Assembly: GCA_963709765.1 (NCBI GenBank)
Contig: CAVPXL010000006.1
Coordinates: 162,344 to 226,343, forward strand
Reading direction: 5' to 3'
From: Roseitranquillus sp963709765
GTDB taxonomy: Bacteria > Pseudomonadota > Alphaproteobacteria > Rhodobacterales > Rhodobacteraceae
DNA length: 64,000 nt
The position numbers were made by a program, and so were the translations under genes. Shown piece by piece: positions 55,127 through 63,400 of this stretch (the stretch's first letter is position 1; every line of letters starts with the position of its first letter). Under the pieces are notes generated by a model, which worked only from the letters and a program-made list of their open reading frames with translations, searched no databases and was not told the origin of the DNA.

Positions 55127-55856
55127 TTACTCCTCTTCAGCGGCGAATTGCTTCGCTTGCTCGATCCAGTTGTCGCGCTCGATGCGGCCCTTGAAGGACA
55201 GCTGGTCGTCGATATAGGCGACCTCGTCTGCGTCCCAGGCTGCGATCTGGTCGAAATGATAGACGCCCGCGCCGTGCAGCAGACCTTCCATCTTCGGCCC
55301 AACGCCCGTGATCTTCTTGAGATCGTCGGCCTTTTCGTCGCGCGGCGCGTCGAGCAGGTTCGCGGGACGGCGCCCGCTGCCTTCGGTCACAGGTTCAGCC
55401 TTGGCCGCGCTCTTTTCGGCCTTGGCAGGTGCGCCGTCAGCCTTCTTCGCCTTGGGAGCCGGACTCGCGTCGGTCTCGGTGGCGGCTCCCGGCATCCGGG
55501 TCCCGGAACCAAGGGCAGCTTTCACGCCCGAATTACCCGCGCCCTGAGCGAGGATCTCGGTCACGCGCACCAAGAGTCAGCTGCTGCCGGTGCCCTTTCG
55601 TGCGCTTCGACGAATGCTTGCGCCGCCGCTTGACGAAGTTGATGAGCTTCTCGCCCTTGACCTGGTCGATGACCGTGGCCTGAACACCCGCATCGGCCAA
55701 GAAGGGCGTGCCAACCGAAAGATCGTCGCCGCCGATCATGAGAATGTCGTTGAACTGCACCGTCTCGCCGGCCTCGGCCGCCAGCTTTTCGACCCGCAGC
55801 ACATCGCCTGACTGAACCCGGTACTGCTTGCCGCCGGTCTTTAGAACCGCAAACAT
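55127..55856 (-). CDS. rplU: 50S ribosomal protein L21 with C-terminal helix-hairpin-helix extension, with one frameshift
   Basis: Start at ATG 55856. The first frame gives the L21 core (FAVLKTGGKQYRV, VQFNDILMIGGDD, KRRRKHSSKRTKGHRQQLT). One base at about 55570 (CTT-G-GTG) must be dropped to continue VRVTEILAQGAG. A linker rich in Ala, Lys and Pro follows, then a helix-hairpin-helix-like domain of about 65 residues (DDLKKITGVGPKMEGLLHGAG, AAWDADEVAYIDDQLSFKGR). The extension is known in Rhodobacterales L21 annotations and resembles tails of NuoE-like and other proteins. The 730-bp span is one over a multiple of three. Confidence 0.9.
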
Positions 55857-55990
55857 GCTTGTCTTCCTGTTTCTCCGCGCCCTTCGGCCTCTCTCGCGAG
55901 ACGTTCCGACCCGTGGGTCACCTGGGACTGCGCGCCCTGTTCGGACGAGTTTCAAATGGCCGACCGGACATGGCCCGGACGGAAGCCCGG

Positions 55991-56019
55991 CTTATCCGTC
56001 AGCCATCCAGGGCTGTCAA
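55991..56019 (-). promoter_or_regulatory. Promoter of rplU-rpmA
   Basis: On the minus strand TTGACA (56019-56014) and GATAAG (55996-55991) are separated by exactly 17 bases and lie about 135 bp before rplU. The -35 is perfect consensus and the spacing is ideal for sigma-70. Confidence 0.6.
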
Positions 56020-56028
56020 GTCTTGCGA

Positions 56029-56845
56029 TCAGGCATCCTCGCTTGTCAGCACTCGCGCCGCCCCCAGTCCCAGTTCATGCGAAATCCGGGCGAAGAACGG
56101 ATCGAAGGCCGCAAACAGGGCGTGGTTCATCGCCCTGCCCTCTGACGTGCGCGAGATGCGGATGTAAGAGACGATCTCGTCGTTCTCGAGAGGCCCGAAA
56201 GCCAGTGCAAGAAAGCCGAGGACCCACGTCTCGGTATCCGCACGCACATCATCTTCCTGTCTCCAGACGTCGGCCAGCACTTCTTCCTCGGTCAGCGCCG
56301 GGTCCATGGCGCCACCCTCGGCGAGCCCCCGGTAGAAGGCGAAGTTCGACGTGAGCGCGCCCGCCACATTCGAGTTCGATCAGATCGTTTGCTTCCACGA
56401 ATTGTCGCAACAGCTCGAGACGCGGATCACCGCGTCGACGCATGTCCTCGACTGTGTCCAGTGACATGCGCTCGACTTCCGGATCCAGAAGCGCCTGTCG
56501 CGCGCTGACCTCGAGCCCGACTATGCGTCGTCCCAGCGCGGAGCGGAAATAGTCAAGCAGCGGACCTACATCGGTGCCACTCAACCTGCGGAGGAAGGTC
56601 TCTCGGACCTCGACCTCCATACGGACGGGATCGTAGAGACGTCGGACAAGGTCCCCCCAGGCCTGACCGCCCCTTTCGGGAAACATCTCGCCTTCCAGGA
56701 TATCCCCGTGCCGGCGCCCCTCCTCGGCCATCACCCGGACGACCGACGGAAGGTCCAGCGCTCGATAGAGCGCTTCCGCCTGCGCATGCGCTGCGGTCGC
56801 GTTCGCCGCCATGAAGAGCAGAATGGCAAAATACACTCGGAGCAT
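56029..56845 (-). CDS. DUF2059-family periplasmic protein, with one frameshift
   Basis: The 271-residue product (after correction) starts at ATG 56845 with GAGGGAGG upstream and has a signal peptide of about 22 residues (ILLFMAANATAAHAQA). DUF2059 features are a helical region with ALDLPSVVRVMAEEGRRHGD, MFPERGGQAWGDLVRRLYDPVRMEVEVRETFL and LDYFRSALGRRIVGLE. One base at about 56371 (CTC-G-AAT) must be removed to join NDLIEL to NVAGALTSNFAFYRGLAEGG. The function is unknown. The 817-bp span is one over a multiple of three, as in the other shifted genes. Confidence 0.8.
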
Positions 56846-56975
56846 GATGGCCTCCCTCGCACCCTCTCTAGCTTGGATGCCGCCAGCGCGGAATGGGAGA
56901 GGAGCTCTGGACGGCCGCCAATTTCCTGTTGCACCTCTGGAAACCAGAACTCTATCTGACCGCAAGACCCTTTGC

Positions 56976-57065
56976 GGAGAGGTGCCGGAGTGGTCGAACG
57001 GGGCGGTTTCGAAAACCGTTGTGGGGGAAACCCTACCCAGGGTTCGAATCCCTGTCTCTCCGCCA
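56976..57065 (+). tRNA. tRNA-Ser(CGA)
   Basis: A 90-nt class II tRNA. Acceptor arm GGAGAGG pairs with TCTCTCC near the 3' end, followed by discriminator G and encoded CCA (57063-57065). The anticodon stem GCGGT/ACCGT closes the loop TTCGAAA, giving anticodon CGA, which reads UCG. A long variable arm (about 57017-57034) and the GGTTCGAATCC T arm confirm serine identity. Confidence 0.95.
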
Positions 57066-57452
57066 TCATCCTTGTTGCGAACACGGACAGGCGCCCGCCG
57101 CGGGGTTGAAATAGTGATGTTTTCAAAGGGCTTTGCGCATCCTAACCTCTGAGACTGCATGCCAGGCCCGCTCCGGGCTCTGAACGGCTCTCCGTCTCTG
57201 TTCGGGCAAACCTGGCCGATTTCGGTTCGATCGCATTTTTCCCCGCTTTTCCAATGGTGTGAGTTCCAACCCCGCCGAAATTTCGGGCCTTGTATCCATC
57301 GCCTTCGAGTGGAACGGAGCCGTAACACGCGGGAGGCGCAGCCGCTGGGTGCGCTGGTTGCGCGTAGAGATGGCGGTGATTGACACGTCGCGGAGCGGGA
57401 GCAGCTATCCCGCCGAACGTCGCGAAGCCCACTTCAAAGGAACGACCGACTC
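57066..57452. other. Gene-free stretch between tRNA-Ser and the marR remnant
   Basis: No open frame here resembles a protein I recognise, and frames on both strands are short and out of keeping with the neighbouring codon pattern. It lies just 3' of a tRNA, a usual site for island integration, but no integrase or att-like repeat was found. Confidence 0.5.
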
Positions 57453-57520
57453 TCAGTCCGCTTCCGTGCTGTCGCCTGTTCCTTCAAGCCTTGTTCGCAA
57501 GTCGGTCAAGATGGGCGTTG
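57453..57520 (-). pseudogene. 3' fragment of the IS-interrupted marR gene
   Basis: On the minus strand the frame that leaves the right side of the IS resumes here with ILTDLRTRLEGTGDSTEAD and a TGA at 57455-57453. Removing the IS and one copy of the 8-bp target duplication joins it in frame to IETATP on the other side. Together they form a standard MarR C-terminus, a helix followed by a short tail. Confidence 0.85.
57513..57520. repeat. Target-site duplication of the IS256-family element, left copy
   Basis: GGGCGTTG immediately abuts the left inverted repeat and is identical to 58904-58911. Eight- to nine-bp duplications are typical of IS256-family transposition. Confidence 0.9.
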
Positions 57521-58903
57521 GGTCACGTCCGTCAAGATGGTGGAAATTGGGAGATGGCCTGGCGTGATGATCAGGCGGCTTCAGTTGAGATGCTGAGGAT
57601 GGGGTCTTGCTCCACGGCGTCGATGCGCGCGAAGGCGTCGACCATCATGTAGCGGTTCTGCGGCTGCCACTCGTCGTTCTGTTCGAGCAGCACCGCGCCG
57701 ATCAGGCGGGTGATGGACTGGCCTCGTTCGGGAAGATGCCGACGACATCGGCGCGCCGCTTCACCTCCTTGTTCAGACGCTCCAAGGGGTTGGTCGAATG
57801 CAGTTTGGTGCGGTGCTGGACAGGGAAGGCCATGTAGGCCAGCACGTCGTGCTCGGTGTCGTCCATAAGCACGGCGAGCTTGGGCCAGCGCGGCCGCAGC
57901 TGATCGGCGACGTGTCGCCAGGTCTCGCCGGCCTGGCCGCGGTCGGGTTGCCGAAGGCCTGCCGGATCGCGGCGGCGACCATGGTGTGCTGGCCTTTCGG
58001 CACGTGCGCCAGCGCATTGCGCATCCAGTGCACCCGGCACCGCTGCCAGGTGGCGCCGAGCACGCGGGTGATCGCCGCCTTGCAGGCCGTCGTGCGCGTC
58101 CGAGATCACCAGCTTGACGCCATCGAGGCCGCGGGCCTTCAGGCTCTTCAGAAAGCTCTGACCAGAACGGCTCGGCTTCCGAAGGACCGATGCCGAGCCC
58201 GATGATCTCGCGCCGGCCTTCGGTATTCACGGCGACGGCGATTATCGCTGCCACCGAGACGATGCGCCCGCCGTCGCGGACTTTCAGGTAGGTGGCGTCG
58301 AGCCACAGATACGGCCACTCGCCCTCGAGCGGGCGGATCGAGGAAGGCGTTGACCCGCTCGTCGATATCCTTGCACAGCTTCGAGACCTTGGCTCTTCGA
58401 GATGCCGGAGAGACCCATCGCCTGCACCAGCTCGTCGACGCGCCGGGTCGAGACGCCGCCGATCCAGGCTTCCTGGATAACCGTGACCAGCGCCTTCTCG
58501 GAGGTCTTGCGCGGCTCGAGGAAGGGCGGGAAGTAGGTGCCCTGGCGCAACTTGGGGATGCGCAATTGGAGCGAGCCGAGCCGCGTGTCGAGGGTGCGGT
58601 CGCGATACCCGTTGCGGTAGTTGAGGCGGTCGCCGGTGCGTTCGTGTCGCCCGGCGCCGATCAGGCCTTCGACATCGGCCTCCATGATGAGTTGCAGCAC
58701 CGCCTCGGCGACGGATCGCAGGAAATCGCCGTCGCCGCTCTTCTGCAGAAGCTCGGACAGGGGCATGGTGGTCTTGGTCATCGGGGGCTCCGTTCGATGG
58801 TCGGGGAAGTCGCCAAACTCCACCGCCGTCCTACACCTCGATGGCCACCTCGCCCTACACCGTCAGCGCGGCGCGAAATTCCACCACCTTCGTGGACGCT
58901 ACC
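57521..58903 (-). mobile_element. IS256-family insertion sequence, 1383 bp
   Basis: Ends are defined by imperfect terminal inverted repeats of about 28 bp. The left end starts GGTCACGTCC and the right end, read inward, starts GGTAGCGTCC; 21 of 28 positions match, including CGTCC and TGGTGGAA. Perfect 8-bp duplications flank both ends. The single transposase gene lies on the minus strand and carries several frameshifts. Intact boundaries and the perfect duplication imply a fairly recent insertion, into a marR gene. Confidence 0.9.
57571..58781 (-). pseudogene. IS256-family transposase with about six frameshifts
   Basis: Mutator-type DDE transposase, start ATG 58781. Reading across frames gives SELLQKSGDGDFLRSVAEAVLQ, LNYRNGYRDRTLDTRLGSL, SKLCKDIDERVNAFL, WPYLWLDATYLKV with the first catalytic Asp, FLKSLKARGLDGVKLVISDAHDGL with the second, VLGATWQRCRVHWMRNAL and IFPNE. 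Shifts fall near 58388, 58336, 58164, 58085, 57955 and 57725. Four are extra bases and two fit missing bases. The corrected protein is about 402 aa, normal for the family. Either the copy is dead or the sequence is poor here. Confidence 0.88.
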
Positions 58904-58911
58904 GGGCGTTG
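58904..58911. repeat. Target-site duplication of the IS256-family element, right copy
   Basis: GGGCGTTG, identical to 57513-57520, abuts the right inverted repeat. Confidence 0.9.
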
Positions 58912-59284
58912 CCGTTTCGATTTCCTAGACCGTCAGTCCGTCCGCCAGCGTGCTCACTGCCGGGTCGTAGAGACGAATGGCCTCTGCGTAGGTCTGCTGG
59001 CCCTTGTCGGTCAGGACCACGAGTTGCGCGCGCCGGTGATGCGGGTTGGGGGCAAAGGTCACGAGCCTCTCCCTGTGCAGATCGTTGACGATGCGCTGAA
59101 CGTTCTGGCAGTTCGCGCCGAGGTCGCGCGCCAGCCATGCGACGGCTTGCGGCCGCTCGGGCGCAACGATCGTGCCCATCACCTGCCAGCGTGCGCTGGT
59201 CAGCCCGAGCGGCGCGACAAGGCGGTCCCCCCAGGCCAGCATCCGGTTGTTGGTCCTGAACAGCGTCAGGATCAGTGCCGGCAT
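58904..59284 (-). pseudogene. MarR-family regulator, 5' part of the IS-interrupted gene
   Basis: The start is best placed at ATG 59284 (MPALILTLFRTNNRMLAWGDRLVAPLGLTS begins the protein). The winged HTH follows: SARWQVMGTI, RPQAVAWLARDLGANCQNVQRIVNDLHRERLV, and the wing with NPHHRRAQLVVLTDKG. After LADGLTV there is a TAG (58927-58925). The frame then continues EIETATP into the target duplication of the IS. So two lesions exist: an in-frame stop just before the C-terminal helix and the IS itself. The protein as read would be 119 aa and lack its C-terminal dimerisation helix. Regulated genes are unknown. Confidence 0.85.
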
Positions 59285-59549
59285 GCGGCCTGCTCCCTGG
59301 GTGGTGCGCGTGATAAGAGCTTCTGCCCGCGGCGAAAGATTTCGGCGTCGCGCATCGGGCCGCCGCAGCAGGGGCATGGCTCGCGCAGCGTGAGTGCGAC
59401 GACCTCTGCCTTCTGCTGCATTGCCTGTTCTGTCTGCACTTGGCCGAGCAAGTCACGGATGTGGCCTTCGGGCCGCCGACGGGCGGTTTGGCGTAGATCA
59501 CCCATTCGGACTTGCAAGACGGGGCCAGCCAGGACGCGAACACATCCAT
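59272..59549 (-). pseudogene. IS91-family transposase remnant
   Basis: Two short pieces of an IS91-type transposase survive on the minus strand. ASWLAPSCKSEWVIYAKPPVGGP (59549 to about 59470) matches the conserved WVVYAKPPFGGPE block. In another frame REPCPCCGGPMRDAEIF (about 59390-59340) matches the zinc-binding C-terminus. The catalytic region normally lying between them (YLSRYTHRVAISN and onward) is missing, so the copy has an internal deletion and a frameshift. Its end touches the marR start. Confidence 0.7.
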
Positions 59550-59898
59550 CCTGGTTATCCCGCTCGCCGGAACGAGGATTGCTCACAGGGGTGTTCCGGA
59601 CATCGATCAACAGCGGTGCGACCGCCTGCTTGACGCCGGCGGGATGCGAGGAGCGATCATTGTCGCGTTTCGAAGATACGGTCTGGTGGGACGTCATCGG
59701 CGACCGAGGTCATGCCAAGATCCTGCGATACTTCATACCCCCCCGGGAGGGAACGAACGGCTGAACATGGCCGCCGACGACGACGCAGCACTTGTTGATG
59801 TATGGCGCGCCGGATTTCCGGCGGCACGCTGAGAGTACCAGACGCAGGGCGAAGGGAAGCCATTGGCGCTGCGGAGCGCCAACGGACACTTCCCGACG
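59550..59898. other. Gene-free stretch between the IS91 remnant and the DsrE gene
   Basis: No frame on either strand gives a recognisable protein. Short frames with stops suggest degraded mobile DNA; nothing is identified. Confidence 0.4.
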
Positions 59899-60339
59899 TC
59901 AGGGCTTGACGTAGGCGTAGCCCTCTTCTTGAAGTTCGATGAGACGCACGACGCCCGAGGGTACCAGCTTCGCCTCGTCCATGAGCGGCATGTCTTCGCC
60001 AGCGGCCTCGCTCATGGCGCGGTGCGTATTCTCGCAGGCGGCAAAAGACAGGTTGTCGAGTTCGAGCGACATGGCCGAGATCCGGTCGGCAACCGGGCTC
60101 TTGCCCGGAATCAGCATGTTGAGGCCGGGGCCATAGGTGACCAACTCGATCACGACCGTGTCGCCCTGCGCATCGTAGTAATTCGCCAGGTTTTGCGCAT
60201 TGTTCAGGGCCATCTGCATGACTTGCTGATCGTTTTGATCCACATGGATCGCTACGTGATGCGTCTGGCCTTCGGCGAGCGCCGAAGCAGCGGCGAGCGA
60301 GAGCGCCGCCGAAGCGGCGAGCGTCTTGAAGTGTTGCAT
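59899..60339 (-). CDS. DsrE-family periplasmic protein
   Basis: The 146-aa product starts at ATG 60339 after AAGGAC and has a signal peptide (residues 1-22, AALSLAAASALAEGQ). The mature part has the DsrE/YchN fold: HHVAIHVDQNDQQVMQMALNNAQNLANYY, VVIELVTYGPGLNML, and FAACENTHRAM with the single cysteine. PSGVVRLIELQEEGYAYVKP ends the protein. Exported DsrE-like proteins are frequent in sulfur-oxidising bacteria and Rhodobacterales but are not functionally characterised. The promoter must lie in the 410-bp region upstream. Confidence 0.85.
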   Translation of the reverse strand: MQHFKTLAASAALSLAAASALAEGQTHHVAIHVDQNDQQVMQMALNNAQNLANYYDAQGDTVVIELVTYGPGLNMLIPGKSPVADRISAMSLELDNLSFAACENTHRAMSEAAGEDMPLMDEAKLVPSGVVRLIELQEEGYAYVKP

Positions 60340-60748
60340 GTCCTTGTTCTCCCAGACGAGCCGGATCGCGACCGGCTATTCCTATAGTGAACAACGCTAT
60401 GCAGCCGCGACGCCCATGTCACCACGCATTCGCCGTACGTATGCCCTCCATTCGCCGAAATCGAACGGCCACGGAGTTTTGAGAAGGAGGCGGTCCTGCC
60501 CGACCACGCCTTTCGCCTCGGTTCGTTCGCAGCGGCTCCAGCTTCAGCTCGTCAGCCGAGGCGGGAACGAAGCCTCAGGCGGCGTAGATCGACTGTGCCC
60601 GCACCTCGGCGTGCTTCTATGTCGTGGAAGATGCGGTGAGTGCCCGTGAGCGCCGAGGATTACGAGAATTCAGAGGTATGCAGTGGCCGCGCACCAACAC
60701 ATGTCGTTCGGTATAGATTTGCTTCGACTGATCTTCAGATACCGATAT
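60340..60748. other. Gene-free stretch between DsrE and MFS genes
   Basis: Several short frames are open on both strands, none of them protein-like. The stretch must contain the DsrE promoter. A short imperfect palindrome, GATACCGATATC, lies near 60737, close to the MFS stop. No function is assigned. Confidence 0.4.
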
Positions 60749-61924
60749 CTATGAATTCTGCGTAACCCTGTCTCCTGCCGGACGCTCTCGGGCATGGCGG
60801 TCGCGCAGCACGACCGCCGACACCGCCGGCAGCGCGGCTGTGCCCAGAAACATGGCTTCGGCGCCGAAGGTGGCGGACGCAAGGCCGGCTAGGGCTGGTC
60901 CGAGCACGCTCCCGGCCGCAGTGGCGAGAAGCGCAACCGTGAAGCTGAGCGACGGGATGGAAGGGAACAGCCGTTCGGACCAGAAGGCCAGGACCGCGCT
61001 CGTCATCATGACGTGCAGACCTTGCAACCCAGCCGACGCGATCAGCACAGCCCAACCGGCGGGCAGAAGCGCGATGAGGGCGAGCGACGACGCTCCAGCC
61101 AGCATCAGCAGACGTAGGAGCCACGGAAGACCGATGGCATCCTTCACGGGCCTGGTCAGAAGCCCCGCCAGCCCGAAGAGTCCGTAGCAGATGAAGACGA
61201 GGGCGGGCGTTGCAGCGGTGGGTGCCCCCGCGACGCCGCCATTGTTGAGCAGGTGGTCTGCGGCGAAAGAAATGTAGATGGCCGACGTCGTCCCATAGAC
61301 AAAGGCGATCGCAAAGAGCGGGATCGCCGCGACTTGTCCTAGGTCGCGCCATCCCAGTTCCGGTCCTTCGTCTGCAGCCTTCTCGACACTTCGCAGGGCG
61401 GCCCAATTGGCGACAAGCGCGCCAGCGCTCGCGATCACGAAGAACGCCCAGCAAGACCGCCAGGACAGGCCCGTGAAAACCATCCCGAGCGCTGCGAATC
61501 CGGCTGCCGCGATCCCGACACTGGTGCCGGTGCTGATCTCCGACAGCGCAGTCGGACGGTCCACGTCCCGGATCTTTCGATGCGCCGCGTCGTTGAAGGG
61601 GGTCCATGCGAAACCCGCGCTCGACGCCGCGAGGAAAACGCCGATTGCCAAGGTTGGCAGGTTTGGCGCGAGGGCTACAATCCCCATGCCGGCCGTGGCG
61701 GCGATCAGGCCACACAGGACAGGCATCTCAGGACCTCGACGGTTGAGGAGCCACTGAGCGATCGGGAGACCGATGAAAAAGCCGAGGAAGCCGAGGCTAG
61801 AGACGAAACCGACTGCCGAGGTCGACATCGAGAACGCCGACCTGAATTCGGGCACGAAAAGACCGAACCCGATGCGTGCGGGGCCGTAGCTGATGGCCGT
61901 TGCGGCAAATCCGGCGGCAGACAA
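60749..61924 (-). CDS. MFS transporter (YbfB/YjiJ-like)
   Basis: Twelve-helix exporter of 391 aa as read from TTG 61924. Features include SYGPARIGFGLFVPEFRSAF in helix 1, SLGFLGFFIGLPIAQWLLNRRGPE at the helix 2-3 loop, and FAWTPFNDAAHRKI in the middle of the first half. The second half begins IPLFAIAFVYGTTSAIYISF. The usual N-terminus of this family (ITYFQSLS) is encoded just upstream in the same frame but has no start codon. An ATG at 61961 lies one base out of frame, so the start may be obscured by another inserted base. Substrate unknown. Confidence 0.85.
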   Translation of the reverse strand: MSAAGFAATAISYGPARIGFGLFVPEFRSAFSMSTSAVGFVSSLGFLGFFIGLPIAQWLLNRRGPEMPVLCGLIAATAGMGIVALAPNLPTLAIGVFLAASSAGFAWTPFNDAAHRKIRDVDRPTALSEISTGTSVGIAAAGFAALGMVFTGLSWRSCWAFFVIASAGALVANWAALRSVEKAADEGPELGWRDLGQVAAIPLFAIAFVYGTTSAIYISFAADHLLNNGGVAGAPTAATPALVFICYGLFGLAGLLTRPVKDAIGLPWLLRLLMLAGASSLALIALLPAGWAVLIASAGLQGLHVMMTSAVLAFWSERLFPSIPSLSFTVALLATAAGSVLGPALAGLASATFGAEAMFLGTAALPAVSAVVLRDRHARERPAGDRVTQNS

Positions 61925-61957
61925 GCTCTGGAAATAGGTGATGGCGCGGCCCTCCGT

Positions 61958-62258
61958 TCATTGCCGAATGTCGCCGCGACGGGGCCGGTTCCGGAGTGAA
62001 GGCATTCGTGACAGAACTCGGCATCTCAAGCTTTCACGAGAAACGGTGCGACGTGGCGCATGCAGAGCTGTTCTTCCTGTATGGACACGGCCGATCTTGA
62101 AGGTCGGCAACGGGCCGCCCACGTCGATCTTTCCGAGGGCGAGCTGCAACTCGACAAGGGTTGTCTCGTGCGATCCGTATCGCACCTGCAGCACCGATAT
62201 CTCCTTGGCAAAGCTACCACCGGCCTCGAAGTGACGCAGCAGGATGACGGTTTCGGCG
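61958..62258 (-). CDS. Unrecognised ORF, possible remnant
   Basis: The minus-strand frame from after a TAA (62259) to the TGA at 61958 encodes about 100 residues. The first 55 look like real protein (AETVILLRHFEAGGSFAKEI, VLQVRYGSHETTLVELQLALG), then composition becomes arginine-rich and random. No good start codon is near the top. I do not recognise the family. It may be the 3' part of a longer, broken gene, perhaps of phage origin given the neighbouring terminase fragment. Confidence 0.35.
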
Positions 62259-62319
62259 AATTAGCTCACCCGTGCCCGAACTGCTGCGCCCGCAGGATCG
62301 CATCCCCACTCGATCCGGC

Positions 62320-62560
62320 TTAGCCCCCGCATCGCGAGCGCGCGGGTGTCACCCGCTCGCGAAGATCCGGGCTCTCGTCGATCAGCGGGTCGATCCGCTG
62401 GCGCGAATTCCGCTTGACGCATTCCACCGTCGGTTGGACCGCCAGCATCGGCCCCGGTGCCTCGTGGATGGCAAAACCGATCCAGTTGTACGGCCTCGGT
62501 CGCCCCGACCTGCGCTGCCTTCATGAACACGATCCGTTACGTGGGATCGCCGGGCGCAGC
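62320..62560 (-). pseudogene. Phage terminase large subunit (GpA-type) remnant
   Basis: Read on the minus strand: RIVFMKAAQVGATEA, then after one extra base at 62491, NWIGFAIHEAPGPMLAVQPTVECVKRNSRQRIDPLIDESPDLRERVTPARSR. This matches the ATPase N-terminal part of lambda GpA-type terminases, with the Walker-A-like AAQVGATE. A stop (TAA) precedes RIVF and the reading ends at 62320, so only about 80 residues of a 600-residue protein remain. It marks a decayed prophage or gene transfer agent-like locus. Confidence 0.75.
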
Positions 62561-62696
62561 AGTGCTCGCCGGCCTGCTCATCCTGACGGCGCGGTTAATG
62601 GCCACGACGTTTCTCATCTTCGGACTTGCCGACTTTATCCCGCTCTTCGGCTTCGACCTCTGGTTCAGACGCGTCGAGCCCATTCTCGACGCGTGA
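62523..62696 (+). CDS. Small hypothetical membrane ORF
   Basis: A 57-codon frame starting at ATG 62523 encodes one hydrophobic helix pair (AVLAGLLILTARLMATTFLIF, ADFIPLFGFDLWF). It overlaps the terminase remnant antisense at its 5' end. No family recognised and no clear ribosome binding site. Confidence 0.25.
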   Translation: MNTIRYVGSPGAAVLAGLLILTARLMATTFLIFGLADFIPLFGFDLWFRRVEPILDA

Positions 62697-62798
62697 TGCT
62701 GCTCGATTTCGCCGGCAATATGGGATCCTGATCTGCGGCCTCTGAACCTGGGCACTGGCGCGCCGCGAGACAGGTCGCACCGGGCTTGGCGCCCGAAC

Positions 62799-63300
62799 AT
62801 GAGTGGTGTGAAACATTCCCGCCGAGCCACCGCCATGGCGGTCGGTACGGTCGCATTTGCGAGTTGGAGCGCGCTCGCGCTGCTAACGGTGAGGGCGGAA
62901 GATATCCCGCCTTTTCAGCTTCTCGCTTCGACAGCCGCCTGCGCTTTCCTCTGCGGAACGGGAAGCCTTCTGGTGCGCGGCCGAGGCTTCTCAGCCCTTC
63001 GACAGCCTCTCCTGTCCTGGTCCGTCACGGTCAGCGCGATCTTTCTCTGCCACGCGCATTGCTTTTACGCGCTGGCGAAGGCTCCACTCGCCCATGCGAG
63101 ACTCGGTGCCTCTTTCTGACCGTTGTGAGCGTATACTTTCGACCATCGCCCCCGGCGCCCTGGCCTATCGCACGCCGCTGCTTTCGGCTCTGCTGCTTGT
63201 GTCTGCCAACCACGCGGGGCCGACGCGGTGTCTCGCACTCTCTGCCGTACTGATCATCGTCGGTGCAATCGTTGGTTCATCCGGCAGGCGGTGCGCGATG
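62799..63300 (+). pseudogene. EamA/DMT exporter with internal deletion
   Basis: The frame from ATG 62799 encodes the N-terminal third of a DMT transporter: VAFASWSALALLTVRAEDIPPFQLLASTAACAFL and SWSVTVSAIFLCHAHCFYALAKAPLAHARL. It stops at 63119. One frame over, from about 63155, the C-terminal helix pair of the same family appears: ALAYRTPLLSALLLVSANHA, then ALSAVLIIVGAIVGSSG. Roughly 90-130 residues that should lie between are missing. The copy cannot make a functional transporter. Confidence 0.75.
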
Positions 63301-63400
63301 ATAGACCCGGTCCCGGTCATGGAGACGGAGCAACTCTTGGCGACGTTCCGGCGGGCAACAACAGATGACCTGCAACACCATCATAGAAAAAGGCTGATCG

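Noticed and set aside
62060..62323. An 87-codon plus-strand frame
   Set aside because: The opposite strand carries the better protein-like sequence here and the terminase remnant; this frame has no ribosome binding site or motif.
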